64,000 bases of DNA from Prillingera fragicola (GCA_002335605.1 BEDY01000001.1:3224001-3288000), one strand, 5' to 3'. Numbered from the stretch's first letter, positions 11,501 to 23,954 are shown. The notes: generated by a model from the sequence alone, not told the origin. A program made the numbers and translations.

Positions 11501-11790
11501 TGTTCAAGAAAGGGGAAAGCATTCAAGATGACAAGAATGGGTGGTTGTACAAGTGTTGATGAGCAACGATCATGTTGTCCTTTCAAAGTCAGACGCGTCG
11601 GTGGCAAAACATTGGTTACGTAATCAAATACTACCAACTCGTCTGTCTGTGCACTCATCTACGCATTCTTCTTCTATGCATCACAACGGGTTCCAGTTTC
11701 ATATAATTTCATGGGGCGCTTCAAGCACGCCTTTAGGTCAACACTACTACAAGTCCTACTCTGCTGTCTTCTCCACATGCACCAGCATTC

Positions 11791-13428
11791 TTAGCTGTAG
11801 CGCTCGCCGGCCGAGCGGGCCATGATGTCCTTGACGGGGCCGAGGAGACGGGTAAACGCCTGCTCGCCCAGGGCGACAACGACAAGCTTCTCGGCGGCGC
11901 GCACGGTAGCCGCACGCGTCTGGCGGTTGAGCAGTGCGAGTTCACCAAAGTAGTCGCCCTTCGACATGGTCTTTACGACAGTGTCCTTGCCGTCAACGTT
12001 CTTGATGGCGTTGGCAGTTCCGCTCTCGATGAGGAAGAACTCCTCGCCAGCCTCGTCTTGACGGATAACGTCCTCGCCCACGTTGAACGTGCGCGACTCG
12101 AGCACGTCCGCAATCTTGGCGCGCTCGGCGGGCTTGAGCGATGACAGAATCGGGACCGTGGACAGGAACGTCTCATACAGGCGGCGCTTGCGCGAGGTGT
12201 GCTATTCGTTAGCCGTAGCAACTATAAAAGCAACTTACGTCCAGAAGGATGGTGCGGAAGGAAACACGGTCGAGGGCCCAGAGGACCGAGGGCTGGGTGG
12301 AGACGATGGTAGCGGCACGAGGAGCGCTGCGGGCAGTTAGTGTTACTCTTCGGACAAGGAGACGACTCACTTGTGCATGAGAGCGAGCTCTCCAAACGAC
12401 TGGCCCTCACGCGAGGTAGCGACCTTTTGGCCGATACCGGACTCGCCGTCGCGCTTGACGAAAATGTCAAACTCTCCCGACTCGACGACATAAAAGTAGT
12501 CGCCAGCGGCGCCCTGCTCGATGACGGTCTCGTTGGCAGCGACAGTCACCTCCTTCATGGCGGCGAGCACGTCAGCCTCCTGCTCCGGGTCGAGGTTGCG
12601 GAAGAGGAAGTTGGGCGAGATGGCAGCGCGAATACGCTTGAGCTGCTCGGGGGTCTTGGGGAACGCGGGCAGGGCGTTGCTGGGAGCGGCCTCGTCCTCG
12701 TCCTCTTCCTCGATAAACGCCTGGTTCGAGGGGTCAAACGGGCGCGAGTGGGCTGGGACGAGCGACTCGGCCGAAACAGAGGTACGGCGACCGAGAGCAT
12801 AGTGTGGGATGGTGGGCTCGTCGGGGGGAGACTCGGGCTCGACGTTTCCGCGACCGACGGGCGCCGAAGGCGTCTGGGCACTGGCGCCAAATGGTGATGC
12901 GCCAAACGGCGAGGCGTGGCCGGGACCGAACGGCGAGTCCCTGCCTTGGCCGCCTGGGCCGTCTTCGCTCAGCGGCGAGCCTTCCTCGGCCTGAGCAGGG
13001 GACCCCGAGCCGCCAAACGGCGACTTGGAGAAGAGGGAAGCACCGCCAACAGCAGCAGCACCAGCAGCAGCACCGGCAGCAGCCGCGCCCGCGGCACCAG
13101 TGCCCCGCGAGTTCTTGAAGGGGCCGTCGGTGGGCCCACGCTCGTGCGGCGACAATGATCCAGGATGCTGCTCTCCGGGAGCGCTGTCAAACGGGCCTAC
13201 ACCAGTAACATTGCGCGGAGTCGACGATCCACCCTTGGATGGTCCCGAGCGCTACGGGCGTCAGCTAGTGTTCCAACGAGTCACCCCAACGCCAAAACAC
13301 ACCTCCTCACGCAGCTTGTCCTGGAACCAGTCGGCGCAGAACTGGATAATGTCGGTGGGCTGTTCCCTCGAGACATCGCGGTTGAGATTGTTCAGAATGG
13401 CCGCGTAAGCGGGATTGTTGCTCGCCAT
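11791..13428 (-). CDS. BCY1: cAMP-dependent protein kinase regulatory subunit
   Basis: Predicted 501-residue PKA regulatory subunit that holds the catalytic subunit inactive until cAMP binds. Exons: 13428-13303, 13251-12371, 12326-12239, 12201-11791. Residues 1-42 form the dimerisation/docking helix region (PTDIIQFCADWFQDKLREE). A Gly/Ala/Pro-rich linker follows, then the inhibitor site GRRTSVS near residue 195; because it has Ser at the target position it can probably be autophosphorylated, as in type II subunits. Two cyclic-nucleotide-binding domains carry phosphate-binding cassettes: FGELALMHKNAPRAATI (A site, completed across an intron) and FGELALLNRQTRAATV (B site). In Cryptococcus the orthologous gene is called PKR1. 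Confidence 0.95.
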
Positions 13429-13816
13429 TGCGGGGGGAGGGGGCGATGGTGTAGAGTACGGTGGATCGAGTGCCAGAGACTATTCCCCAAGTCGGGTGGG
13501 CGGATGCGGGGGTTGGAAGGAGGGGGAGCAGGGGGTGGGTGGGAACGAGGCTGGCTAGCCGCGGAGGGGGATTGGCGGATCGGCGGAGAGCAAAGGGGGA
13601 TGCAGACGAGTGGATTGCTAGGGGAAGAGGAGGGGATGGTAGGGGAAGGAGGTGGTGGTTGTAGGAGTGATGATGGGATAAGGAATGATCCGTTGCCCGA
13701 GGTTGGGGGAGAGGGTAGTAGGAGGAGCAGAGCAAGAGAGCAGCAGAGAGACCACTGCTCAGCGGTGTAGGCGGCGGGCGTGACAGCAGTGGCGTCATGT
13801 CATGTGGCTCTGCGCC

Positions 13817-13853
<37 letters not shown>

Positions 13854-14275
13854 GACACGCTGCGTACGCTGGCACCGGCTACAACAGGCAACCAGGCCAG
13901 GAATGTTTGATTCCGCACCCCGCCTGCGTTGCTCGTTGTAGCAATACGGGAGCTGGCGACGCCGACGGCCGAGTCAGAGGCTTTCTAAGCTGTTGCCGCC
14001 CACCGTCCCTGACACTGAATGCCTGGCACAGTATCCCGTCCCCTCCTTTTAGAGGCAAGTGACGTACAGGTCGGCTACTTGTTGTCCAAGCCAGCACCGA
14101 CCTCCTCGGCGTCCAAACCGGGCAGAAGCTCATGATTAGCTGAACGCTACAAACGCTCGTAACAACAATTGCATCTTGACAAAATCATCTTTACACTTCT
14201 TCTTGTTCAACACGGCACGCCACGGCAAAAAGATGGGGGAGCAACTACAGAGATCGTGTATGATTCGCAGCAGCT
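13429..14275. other. intergenic region upstream of the PKA regulatory subunit gene
   Basis: About 850 bp lie between the PKA subunit start and the stop of the NBR1-like gene, both on the minus strand. The part next to the PKA start (about 13430-13740 on the plus strand) is purine-rich, that is pyrimidine-rich on the coding strand, as expected of a 5' leader. A GGCT tetranucleotide repeat sits at 13817-13851. I see no supported gene here. Confidence 0.6.
13817..13851. repeat. GGCT tetranucleotide microsatellite
   Basis: Eight perfect GGCT units plus a partial ninth. It lies about 390 bp upstream of the PKA regulatory subunit start, so length changes could alter promoter or leader spacing, which is inference only. 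Confidence 0.95.
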
Positions 14276-17200
14276 CTAGAACCCGTCCTCGGTCTCATTC
14301 TCCGACTCGTCGACAAAGTCATAGTCGTCTCCAAAGTCGTCAGTCACGGCGCTGGCACTCGAGGGTGTGGGGACAGCGTCGCCCGTAGCGGGCACAGACT
14401 CGACTTCGACGTCGGAAAAGGAAAAGTTTGACGAGACCTCGTCGGCGTCCACGCTCGAGGCGGCGGCAGAAGAGGCTGCCACATTCGAGAGGCGCTCGCT
14501 CAGTTCGGCGGCAGCCGTCCCGGGGGACATGTAGGCCTCACGAGGGGTGGGGAGGTAGAACGAGTCGCCCGGGTGGTGCTCGGCGGGAGCCTCGGGGAGG
14601 ATAAACGACGAAGACGTAAGCGAGCTCTCGCCAGACTGCGTCTCCTCGACGGTGATGCGCACGCGCAAAGGCTGGCCATACGCAACACCGTTGTCGTCCT
14701 CAAAGCGCCAGTGCTCCACAATTTCCTTGCCAGGCATGTCGGGCACAACGAGGCCGTCAACCTTGATAATGACGTCGGCGCCGTCAACAATGTCGCCCTT
14801 GCGCACAATGGTGGTCGTCTTGCAGGCTGGGCCGAGGAGACCCTCAGACTTGTGAACGAGGCGCAGTTGCTCAAAGTCAAACTCGGAGCCAGAGGCAAAG
14901 TGCCTCACCTGCCACGTCTTGGTGAACTCGGCACCAACGGGCAGGGTCGTGCCAGTGGGGATGGACGCGTGGCGCACCCAAGTAAATATGTCGGAGGCAC
15001 CGGCACGAGCGGGGCTGGCGGCAGCGATGACCTTGGTGATGGGGTCCTCGCGCTCTGCAACAGGCTCAGCGTGCTTGGCAGCCGCAGCGGCAATGATTGC
15101 GGCAATTGGGTCCGGGCGCTCGGCCACAGGTTCCACGACCTCGGGCTCCTTCTCGGTGGCCGTCTCGACGGGCTTCTCTGCAACCTTCTCGACATCGGGC
15201 TCCTTCTCATCCTCCACAGTAGGAACGGGGGACGCAACCTTGGGAGTAACAGGTGACTCGGGCTTCTCCACAGCGGGCTCGACAGTAGTGACAGGGAAAG
15301 CACCAACAAGGGTGGGAGTCTTGACGCGCTCGGCAGCAGTGTCGGGGGTCATGACCTTCATCGTAGCCGGGGCAGCAGGAATAGTCTCAAAGACAGGGCA
15401 CTTGACCTTGGGAACGACAAAGCCGCCGGGGACACGGAGCTCGCTCTTGCCTAGGGCGCTCATGCTGCCCATGGAGGTGAGGAGGGCGTCCATGGCCTTG
15501 GCGTACTCCTCGCCGCGCTTGTACGCAGGAGTGTCCGGAGCATTGGCGGCGTCGGCGGTGGTGCTGCTCTCGGCCTTGGTCTCGGTGGGACTGGTCGAGG
15601 GCGCCTTGGCGGAGCAACGCTTGGAGACGCGGTAGCGGCGCTGGTGCTCGCCGTAAAGAGTGTCGATAGCGTCAAACGACGACTGGACCTTGACGCGCAG
15701 AGGCGTCTTGGTCTTGAGCATGGGGTGGTTCTCCGGGTGGATGGGACCGGGGCTCGACTCGCACTTCTCGCAGAGGTCATAGTCGGGGCAGCTGGGGTGC
15801 ATGCACTTGAAGCGCGGGCCACGAATGGTGAGGTTGCAGCCGTCGCAAACAATATTGGGGTGGTCAATGTTGTTCTTGGCGTCCAGCGCGGGGTTGGAGA
15901 CATAGTCTGTCGGCTTGTGGAGCTTGACAAAGCTGTGGCCGGGGTGGGCGGTGGCAACTGACTTTGCGCATAGGCTGCAGCAGTCCCAGTCGGGGCAGTT
16001 GAGACACTTCCAGCGAACTCCGACAATGGTCTGGTCGCACATGTCACAAGTGGCGGGGTGGCGACTGGTGGTGTTGGCGTGGCGAGTGCCGTCGCCGCCA
16101 CCAAACTTGATGCGCTCCTCGAGGCCACGGTGAAGCATGGCCTTGAACGAGTGGGTGGCGGGGTGCAAGTTGGTAGAGTGCAGGTAGGGGAGGCAGGAGC
16201 CACAGAGGTCATAGTCGGGGCATTGCTCGCACTTGTACCTCACACCACGAACACCTGTCAGACAGCCGTCGCACGTAATGTGCTTGTGACGGAAGCCGCC
16301 CTTGCCAACCTTCTTGACCTTGTCCTCGGTTGCCTGGGGCACAAGAGTGTCCTGCGAGGCATTCGTGGGCTGGGACTGAACAAATGCGCCAGGGATGGGC
16401 GCATCGTTGTTCGCCTCCTCGGTTGTAGCCTGTTCGCTGGTCGGCGAGATGCGCGAAGCAAAGTTGTCAAGCGTGTCGACGAGCTGGCCCTGGAAGTGGA
16501 CGAGGAAGCGGTCGAGCATAGCACCTACCTCGCGAGCGGGGAGGGCGGCCTCACCGGCATTCTGGAACATGGAGCGTATGCCAGCGCCGGCAGCACCAGC
16601 GGGAGGAGGAGGGCGAGGGAAGCCGGGTGGCGGCGGGGGCGGAGCCCAGTGATTGAAGTTGAACCCAGGCTGGTGCCAGCGTTGGGAACCCATGCGGGTC
16701 GCACCACGAAGGACCGACTCGAGAGGCGGAAAGCTAGAGGTGTCCCCGTCGTCGTTCTCAATCTGCCACGCTGCGAGCTCCTGGTCCGTCTCCTGCATCC
16801 TCTGGACGTCGTCAGAAGCCTGGACGTCGGCCCACTGGCGGAAGGACATGCCCGAGCTAGAGGGACGAATACGATCAAGCTCCTCCATGATGATGCGGCG
16901 TTCAGTGCGAAGGCCGCGGAGCTTTTCCTCGAGCTGAGGGAGGGAGCGGCGCTTCTCCTCGACACGGTCAGCCCAGAACGAGACACCGAGGTCGTCGTTT
17001 TCCTTCTGACACTGCTCGAGCTTGTCCTCGAGGGAGACGAGCAGCTGGTGGCGGTGAACAAGGTCGTCGCCGAGGGCACGAATGTGCTGGTCGAGGTTCA
17101 TTGCCTGGCGCTGCATGGCTCCGGCGCGGTGGAACTCGTGGATAGCGTTGAGTCTGTGGTCCGAGGACAGCAGGACAGTGAACACAAGGACCGGGTTGGG

Positions 17201-17808
17201 GTAGCCTGTGACACGGAGGAAAGGTTGCTGGGCTTGCTCGTATCTGAAGGTTTCGTAATATAGTAGTGTGGCGGAGGGGGGAGGACGCGTCAGCGCACAG
17301 TGGTCTCGCACATTCCAACAATATGCCGTGCTGGCGAGGTTGACACACCACTCTGTGTGTCTCTTGCGGCCGCAACACTTACTCGTTCACATCGCACACG
17401 TGTTGCTTGAACTTGATGCGAGAGGGCTTGGCGTCATCCGGGAAGAAGAGCACATTCACCCAAAACGGGTGGGCTGTGGATGGGAGGTTGAAGACGGCGC
17501 GAAGCTGGTTGGCAACGACGGCATGTACACAGATTCAGAGAGCAGAAGACAGAGTGACAGAGTTGACATGGCGATGAGAAGGCGGGCGTCAGCATGTGTC
17601 GCACTGAGGGCTTATCGGACAGGAGCCATCGGACAGGAGCCTGCGCGCCCTCCAGCTTCCGTTTGCCACCGCAGGCAACAGTGTTGCCACCCGCGACCGT
17701 GACTGTAATGCTCACCTTTTCCTGGACGTCTTCATAGGCGGGGAAGCCGTGCGACTCAAAGGTGATATGGCGGGTCTCGTCCCGCAAGGTGGCTTTGAAG
17801 ACAATCAT
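14276..17808 (-). CDS. NBR1-like selective autophagy receptor (PB1, three ZZ, FW domain)
   Basis: Predicted 1060-residue protein from exons 17808-17716, 17504-17383 and 17243-14276. Residues 1-80 read as a PB1 domain (MIVFKATLRDETRHITF ... LRAVFNLPS). A helical, charged region follows (LEDKLEQCQKEND, VEEKRRSLPQLEEKL), then a Pro-rich stretch. Three ZZ zinc fingers begin near residues 394 (ITCDGC), 470 (ATCDMCD) and 533 (IVCDGCN). The Nbr1/FW domain spans about 823-936 (FTWVRHASIPTGTTLPVG ... TWQVRHF ... EHWRFED). PB1 plus ZZ plus FW is the NBR1 receptor architecture; known members bring cargo to Atg8 on the autophagosome. No UBA domain is evident. The acidic C-terminus contains DDYDFVDE, a candidate LIR/AIM. 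The 211-nt first intron is long for this window. Confidence 0.87.
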
Positions 17809-19429
17809 TCTGAGCGACCGCGCGTGACCTGGGGGCCAGTGGACGGCGTTCTTTGTTATGACCAAGAGGTGTGGATTTGGCCTCGGACGGCCAGACTAGT
17901 CCTATGGGTGGCGATGCAGGCTATGCAACTGCCGTGGGGTTAGGTACAAAGTTGAACCCAAGCAGTGGGTACAACGATGGAACAAGTAGTGTAAAGGAGT
18001 ATGGGATGGAGATGGCCCGAGGACGAAAGCAGGGGAATGGGTGGGATGACCTCGTTGCGCGCCCACCCACCCACCTGGACAGATTCGGCCCAGCCGACTA
18101 GCCGATCGCGGCTCAAGTGGCGGCACCGCACTACACCAGCCAGGGTGGCACTGCCTGCCTCGGTCTCATGCACGTTTACGCCGCTCATTTGTGTCAGCAA
18201 ACATGGTTGATGCATACACGACATTAGTATGCTATCTGCGCATGTCTTGCATTAGTTGTTATGAGCTTATGAGGGAAACCGTCTGGGCTCGATTTGATGA
18301 CCACCCAGCCTGGCGCTGTGAGTCGTTTCGCTGACAGACGTCACCACTGCGTTCGCTGCTGGCTGTGTGTTGGGTGAAAGTACTAAATGGGCTGCATGAA
18401 TAAACAAATATGAATGACAGCTGTGTGCCTGAGATGACCGCGTTTGTGTGCGCGTGACCTATGGACGCTGGCTAGAACGGTGCGCAGGTGACCCTCGCTG
18501 GGTGGGGGTTTGGCCCTGCGAGTACGACTATGCCTGGTACAGCAAGGGCACAGGATCACAGGCCGACAGAGTGGGTGGGATGCATGGGTTTCTGTTTGAC
18601 GAGGGAATGATAGAATTGCCAGGCAGAGCTGCAGAGGGCCAAAGGGCAAAGGGCCAAAGGGGCCCACAGGAATCGCGTATTCTGGGCGTAGGGCTCAGTC
18701 TCTCTGCACAATGTTTCCAGAGTTTAGCCCCCCTCAAGGCTTGCCCTGCCATGCAAGCCGCGGCGCCGAGGGCAGCAGCGGGCGAGCCGTCGCACCCAGC
18801 GGCACACGGACCCCGATTCTTTACATCATCGGTCAGTCGGCAGTCCAGCTGCTCGTGTCGCGCAAACCACCTGCCAACTGGACCTGTCGCCACTAATCAT
18901 CGTTTGTCGTTCACACATCCATAGACATCTCGTAGACTTGCTTGGGCATCCCAGCCAGCATCCCCTAGACGACATCACACAGTCTCTCCCCACCCCCCAA
19001 CAAACCCAACTCGGTCCCCCCGGGTCCCCAGTCTGCTCTTCACCCATCATTTTACATCCGCTACAGGACCTGAACCGTCCTGAACGCTACCGAGGCCTTG
19101 CTCTCCATTCCCTTTGCGTCCAACAGAAGACCCTTTGATCATCACCATCGCCGTCTACAGTCTCTCTACGACTAATCAGCGCTCACCACCGACTGCGCCG
19201 AAACGCACTCTTTCATCCCCGTCTTTGCTACCCCCCGTATCTGCTCGTGCACGCGAGCTGCACTGCGCGTCACACGGCACACGCCCCCTTAAATCTTCTG
19301 CTGTTTGCTGCACTTCGGTCTTGACCGTTGCCTCCAGTACCTTGCTCGAGGCCGAAACAACCTTTCATCTAGACTCGTCAGACGATCAGTGCTTGCGCGC
19401 CGGCCGTCAAGTGTCTGCGCGTAAGAAGC
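17809..19429. other. divergent promoter region between the NBR1-like and PSP1-domain genes
   Basis: About 1.6 kb separates two divergent starts. From roughly 18960 to 19420 the plus strand is C/T-rich, as in long fungal 5' leaders, pointing to a long 5' UTR for the PSP1 gene. Short frames in the area show no family features. No RNA gene was recognised. Confidence 0.6.
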
Positions 19430-22189
19430 ATGGCCGACGCCGAGTCAGCGGCGGCGCCATTGCCGTCCAACAGCGGCAACTCTGCTGCTACTGCCGCCCC
19501 TTCCTCGACCCCACCGCCGACATCGCAGTACCGTCCATCGCCCGTTCGCTCGTTTACCGTGGGGAATCCATACCTCACATCCGTCAAGGGTGGGCGCGCT
19601 GCTAGCCAGCCACCAGGCGACCGCCTCCCCACGTCTTCCCCGGCATCAGGTCGCGGCAGTCCCGGCATGAACGGCGGTGACTTTGGGGTCATTGGTGGCT
19701 CCCGCACACCCACCGCAAGCGGCCGGGTCTCGAGCAGTGGAGGTTCAATCGGTTTTGGCTCGGTGCCAGTACGTGCGAGTAGCTTTTCAGTGGCCGACAC
19801 ACTCGAGCAGAGGGTAAGTTGCATCTCACAAGTGTCTCAGACTAGTGTTCCTAATGCGTCGCTCCAGCCATCGTCCTTGGTACGGACACTGTCCTCCCAC
19901 GTCGAAGAACGCAACAATTCTCGCCCTAGCTCTCCTTCACTCTTCCCCACCTTTTCGCCAACCTCGTCGCCGGCGACTTCGCCCACCATGTCTGCGCCTC
20001 AAGGCCTTCCGAACGCTGGCGGACAGTACTCGCCCCCCATTGCGCCCGCGAATGTGTCTCGCTCGCGCTCCCAATCTTTGGCTACGGGTGTTCGTCCCGA
20101 CCGCACCTTTATGATGCCCCTCAGCACCTTTGAGAACCAAGGCTCCAAAAACAACTCTCAGAGCGGCGGCTTCCGTGTCTTTGAAGAAGGATGGAGGAAG
20201 GATGGCAGCAACATGTCGCCGTTTACCAGCGGTGGACGCAACTTCTTTGAGGGCGACGAAGCCTCTCGCAACAACCATGCTGCTCAGGTTGCGAGCAGCT
20301 TCCGAACACCACAAGAGGCGACGTTTGGCTCACGTGCTTGGGCGTCTCCTACCACCACGGCGCTGACGACATCGGTGGCCAACGCTCTTGGCTCGCAGCC
20401 GACCTACTCGTCGGTCGTTGGCGGTTTCGAGGACACTGCCAATGGCGGACGCTCTGGGACATCGAGTCGCCGTCACAGTGTTTCGGTCGTCGGGGGTGGA
20501 CCTCGTCGCGGATTCAGCTTCCAGGAGACTGGCCAAGGCATGAGCTCGCTCGCGAGCGGCCGCCGTGGCATTGGCTCTCTTGGATTCACAGACGACGAGC
20601 TGCTTCCCGAGCGCTTCGGCAACGCCCTCAACCTCCAAGTTGACGACCGCAAGCCCAACAGCGAAGATCCTGTCGCGTCCAGCCTGCCCATCTTCAACCC
20701 CGCCCTGGGCGATCGTCCGGCTGCCGCCCGGTCAAACCCTTCGGACCCATTCTTTGGATCGTCGCCCGCTGGCAAGGACCAGGAGCGTGGTCGCTTCAAG
20801 TATGCGGATCGTTCCAAGGCGTCGTCATTCTCGGTGCCGCGCTCCAGCAGCCCCGAGGGCATGAGTGAGCGACCCAACGCGTCTGGTGCTCCCCCGGGCC
20901 GTGTTGTTGCCGCTCCGGGCAGTGGCGCCATCGGCGGTCCCATACCGTATGAGCAGCGCTTTGGCGCTCCTCCCTCGGCGCCTTCCCCCACTGCTGGTAC
21001 TGGATTCCCTCGCGGCCCCTTCTCCAACCCGCCTCCTCCAATGGGTGGGCCGACGTTTGGTCGCCCTCCCGCTGGCTTTGGCTACTTTGGCGGCATAGGT
21101 CAACCTCCTCCCGTGAGGGCGCCTTTCCCTCAGAACGGTGGCTTTGGCGGCATGGGCCCCGGCTTCCCTATGGGCTTTAACGCTCCCCCGCCCAACGCCA
21201 ACCCCGGTGGCAACATGCCTGGCACTGGCTTCCCGCCCAACAACTACTTTGGCGGTGGACAGCAGCAGCAACCTCCTAGCGCCCCTCCTCCTCAGCAACA
21301 GCAGGCTCCTACCTCGCCGTCGTCGTTCTCGTCGCTGTCCCTCGCCGACCTCGGCAAGGGCATTCCCCTCGCGTCGCTGCCTCCGACGACGCCGCTGTAC
21401 ATTGTCACCTTCAAGGCTGGCCGTCGCGACGTCTTTTACTGTCCCGATCCTACGCTCCTCATCTCGAACGGCGATCGCGTCATTGTCGAGGCTGACCGTG
21501 GATCCGATCTCGGCACAGTCGTGTTTGACCAGCTCACTCCCGTCGATGTCCGCGATTGGCAGGAACGCCAGGCGACCGCGGCCCTCCTGTCGGGTGCGTC
21601 GCAGCACCAGCCGCCTGGCATGGCCATGGCCGGTGCCGGCGCAACTGGTGCTGCTGCGAGTGGCCGCAACGGATCGGCCCGCGCCGTCCCTCACGGCTCT
21701 AGCGACTTTACCGGTGCCGACCTCAACACGCTCCTCTCTGGCGTCGGCCCCAGCGGCAGCCAGATGGACATGGGCGGCGGCGGCATAGGCGCCCGCGGCC
21801 CGCTGGCCAAGGAGATTATGCCCAAGCGCATCTTTACAAAGTCGAGTGGCGGGCCAGAGGAGCAGGCGTAAGTGGTTCTTTACTTTATAGTTTGCTTTAC
21901 TGACGTACAGCCGCATGATGGACAAGCTCAAGGAAGAGTACGACGCGATGATGATCTGCCGCGAAAAGGTCGCCCAGCGCGGCCTGCCGATGCAGATTGT
22001 CGACGCAGAGTACCAATGGGACCGCCGCAAGCTTACGTTTTACTTCAAGGCGGATAAGCGCGTCGATTTCCGCGAGTTGACAAAGGAGAACTTCCGAATT
22101 TTCAAGGTGAGTGCATACCATCCAGCAGGAGCTGATTCAAGTCCCGAATCTGGATGTCCATGGTTCCCAAAGAGGATCCCCGTGGCTAG
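19430..22189 (+). CDS. PSP1 C-terminal domain protein
   Basis: Predicted 875 residues from exons 19430-19813, 19868-21867, 21911-22106 and 22142-22189. The first 630 residues are low-complexity and rich in Ser, Pro, Gly and Asn, with PPPP and QQQQ runs. From about 636 the PSP1 domain appears: LYIVTFKAGRRDVFYC, NGDRVIVEADRGSDLGTVV, then after an intron CREKVAQRGLPMQIVDAEYQ, KLTFYFKADKRVDFREL and the ending SRIWM. Yeast Psp1 suppresses DNA polymerase mutants and is linked to mRNA decay; the domain's molecular role is not established. The 54-nt intron at 19814-19867 (GTAAGT, CTAAT branch, CCAG) is stop-free and in frame, so a longer isoform is possible. Confidence 0.85.
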
Positions 22190-22623
22190 CCAACCCCCGA
22201 GCACAGAGCGTAGAACCAAGACTTTTCCTTTTTTCCTCTTTTCCTCTTCTTTTCTTCCCTTTTTTACTTTCAACACTGTTCAAACTCCTTTTGTTTCTCT
22301 GTTTTCCAACATCGTTTCATCCCTCGGGCACCCAACAACTGCTTAGTCTAAGGAGTCTATACGGCACACAACAGCGAGGTTTTATCGAGGTTACGGCAAA
22401 TTAAGAACAGACCCTTTGGGGCGGCTTTGGTCCGCCGCCTTTAATCGACAGAACGCTTTTTAAAAAACCTAGTAGATGCGTGGGGAGAGTGTACGTTATA
22501 CTTTGGTGTAGGACTGCGGGGGCTGGGAGGGCGGGGGCGAGGCAGTGGGAGATGCACAGTTTGTACGCTACAGTCGTTGCAAGCGCTGCATGGCATGTCA
22601 AAGGGTACAGAGGTGGACGCGGA
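22190..22623. other. convergent 3' intergenic region
   Basis: Lies between the stops of the PSP1-domain gene and TRS33. Contains T-rich stretches (22225-22320, for example tttttcctcttttcctcttc) typical of fungal 3' UTR and poly(A) signals. No gene seen. Confidence 0.6.
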
Positions 22624-23574
22624 TTACTGCGCCTGCGAGACTATGGAGCCTGCGAGCGACTCGCGCCTCGCCGTGGCCGTCGACTCGCGGCGCACGGTAG
22701 ACGTGCTCGGCACGGCGGGCGTGTGCTTGATGGTCCGGATCTGGAACGTGCCTACACGGTCAGCTGCGCGTGCTTGGGAAATCTCACATTGTGGCAACGA
22801 CGCGCTCTCGGCCGTGACGGTCGCGTGCATGCCCAACCGAGCCAGCGCACCCTGTATGAGCGCTTGTGGGAAGACGAGGTGTTGTTTTGCTGTCTCGAGA
22901 TCGACTGCGGCGCCGCGGTACGACGAGAGGGACATGAGGGGTGGGAAGGCGTGGGACTGGAGGACGAACACTCCCTGGGGGTGTGTCAGTGATTGTTAGA
23001 ACCTGGTGGAGGCGACTTACGCGGTGGTTTGTGCGGAGGTTGTCAATCTGCTTCGAGTAGACGTAAAGGAACAGGTCCTTGCACACAAACTTGATCATGT
23101 CGAGGTGCGTCGCCAGTGGTGGGCGCGCGAGGGTTAGTCTAAGCTGTCAGCCCAACTACTAGCCGAGTCGCTGTCGGCGATCGTCAGGAGCCGCCGTGAG
23201 TGGGCAGACACTCACTTCTCAGCCACATATCCACCGACCATGAGCCCAATCCTCTGGGCCCTCAACGCAACGGCCTCGTCAACAAGCAGGGGCATGTCCA
23301 TGTCCTTGCCCTTGCCTTTGTCTCCGTCGTGGTGTGACAGCCCAATCGGTGCGTCGTCACCAGTCTCTGCCTCACGCTCAGCATTCAGTCGCCTGCGAAC
23401 CGCAAACGCAGCGCTGTCTGACAATGCGTTGAGCGCTGCGGGGACGAGGTACGCGGGCAGCGCGGCGTCGATGAGTAGTGGTGCTGGGGCGGCAGCAGCG
23501 TGTACTGCGCTGGGAGCTGTGGGCGGAGTCGGCGCGTGTGGGGTCGTGACGGAGGATGGAGGACGGTGCGACAT
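22624..23574 (-). CDS. TRS33: TRAPP complex subunit TRS33 (TRAPPC6 family)
   Basis: Predicted 263-residue Bet3-family subunit of the TRAPP vesicle-tethering and Rab-exchange complexes of the ER-Golgi pathway. Exons: 23574-23216, 23138-23021, 22974-22788, 22751-22624. Family pattern: LRAQRIGLMVGGYVAEKLT, then MIKFVCKDLFLYVYSKQIDNLRTNH, GVFVLQ, FPQALIQGALARLGMHATVTAE and LPQCTFQIRTI. The N-terminal part has a low-complexity extension and a Lys/Asp-rich insert (GDKGKGKDMD) absent from small TRAPPC6 proteins. The 36-nt intron at 22752-22787 is stop-free and a multiple of three; removing it restores the conserved CTFQI. An in-frame ATG at 23649 could give 25 more residues. Confidence 0.88.
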
Positions 23575-23954
23575 GTCGGTAGGTGTTGTTAAAGCAACAA
23601 TGCAGTGGACGCCTGATTGTAGTGGTTGCAGCGCGAGGACACGACCCATTCGCGTCGACTGGCAATCAACCGGGTCATGACGTGTGGGTTTATTTATTCG
23701 AGCACCCCGGATAATTCACAACAACAGAGTGATCGTCTGCTGAGCCTCGACGGGTATCCCCTATGCATGCAATAGGCCGGCTTGGTACATTGGGAGCTCT
23801 ACTGCATGTTTTTGGGGTTAAAAGTACGAGTATGCAGCTTGCGCAGTGCATCCCGTGAAGGAAAGATCTCGGACGTCAGGGCTGCCCAAGGTCCCAGAAA
23901 TTAATTTCAGAACAGAACTCACCGTCTCCCACTTTGCCACCCAACAACTACAAA
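23575..23954. other. divergent promoter region between TRS33 and the PPR gene
   Basis: About 380 bp between two divergent start codons. It must hold both promoters and short 5' leaders. I see no TATA box at a convincing position and no additional gene. Confidence 0.6.

Noticed and set aside
13802..14062. frame with repeated GWLA encoded by the GGCT repeat
   Set aside because: Coding potential comes only from the microsatellite.
16058..17263. 401-codon open frame on the plus strand
   Set aside because: Antisense to the NBR1-like gene, no domain, no own splice or leader signals.
20825..22030. 401-codon open frame on the minus strand
   Set aside because: Antisense to the PSP1-domain gene, composed of Arg/Ala/Gly-rich low complexity.
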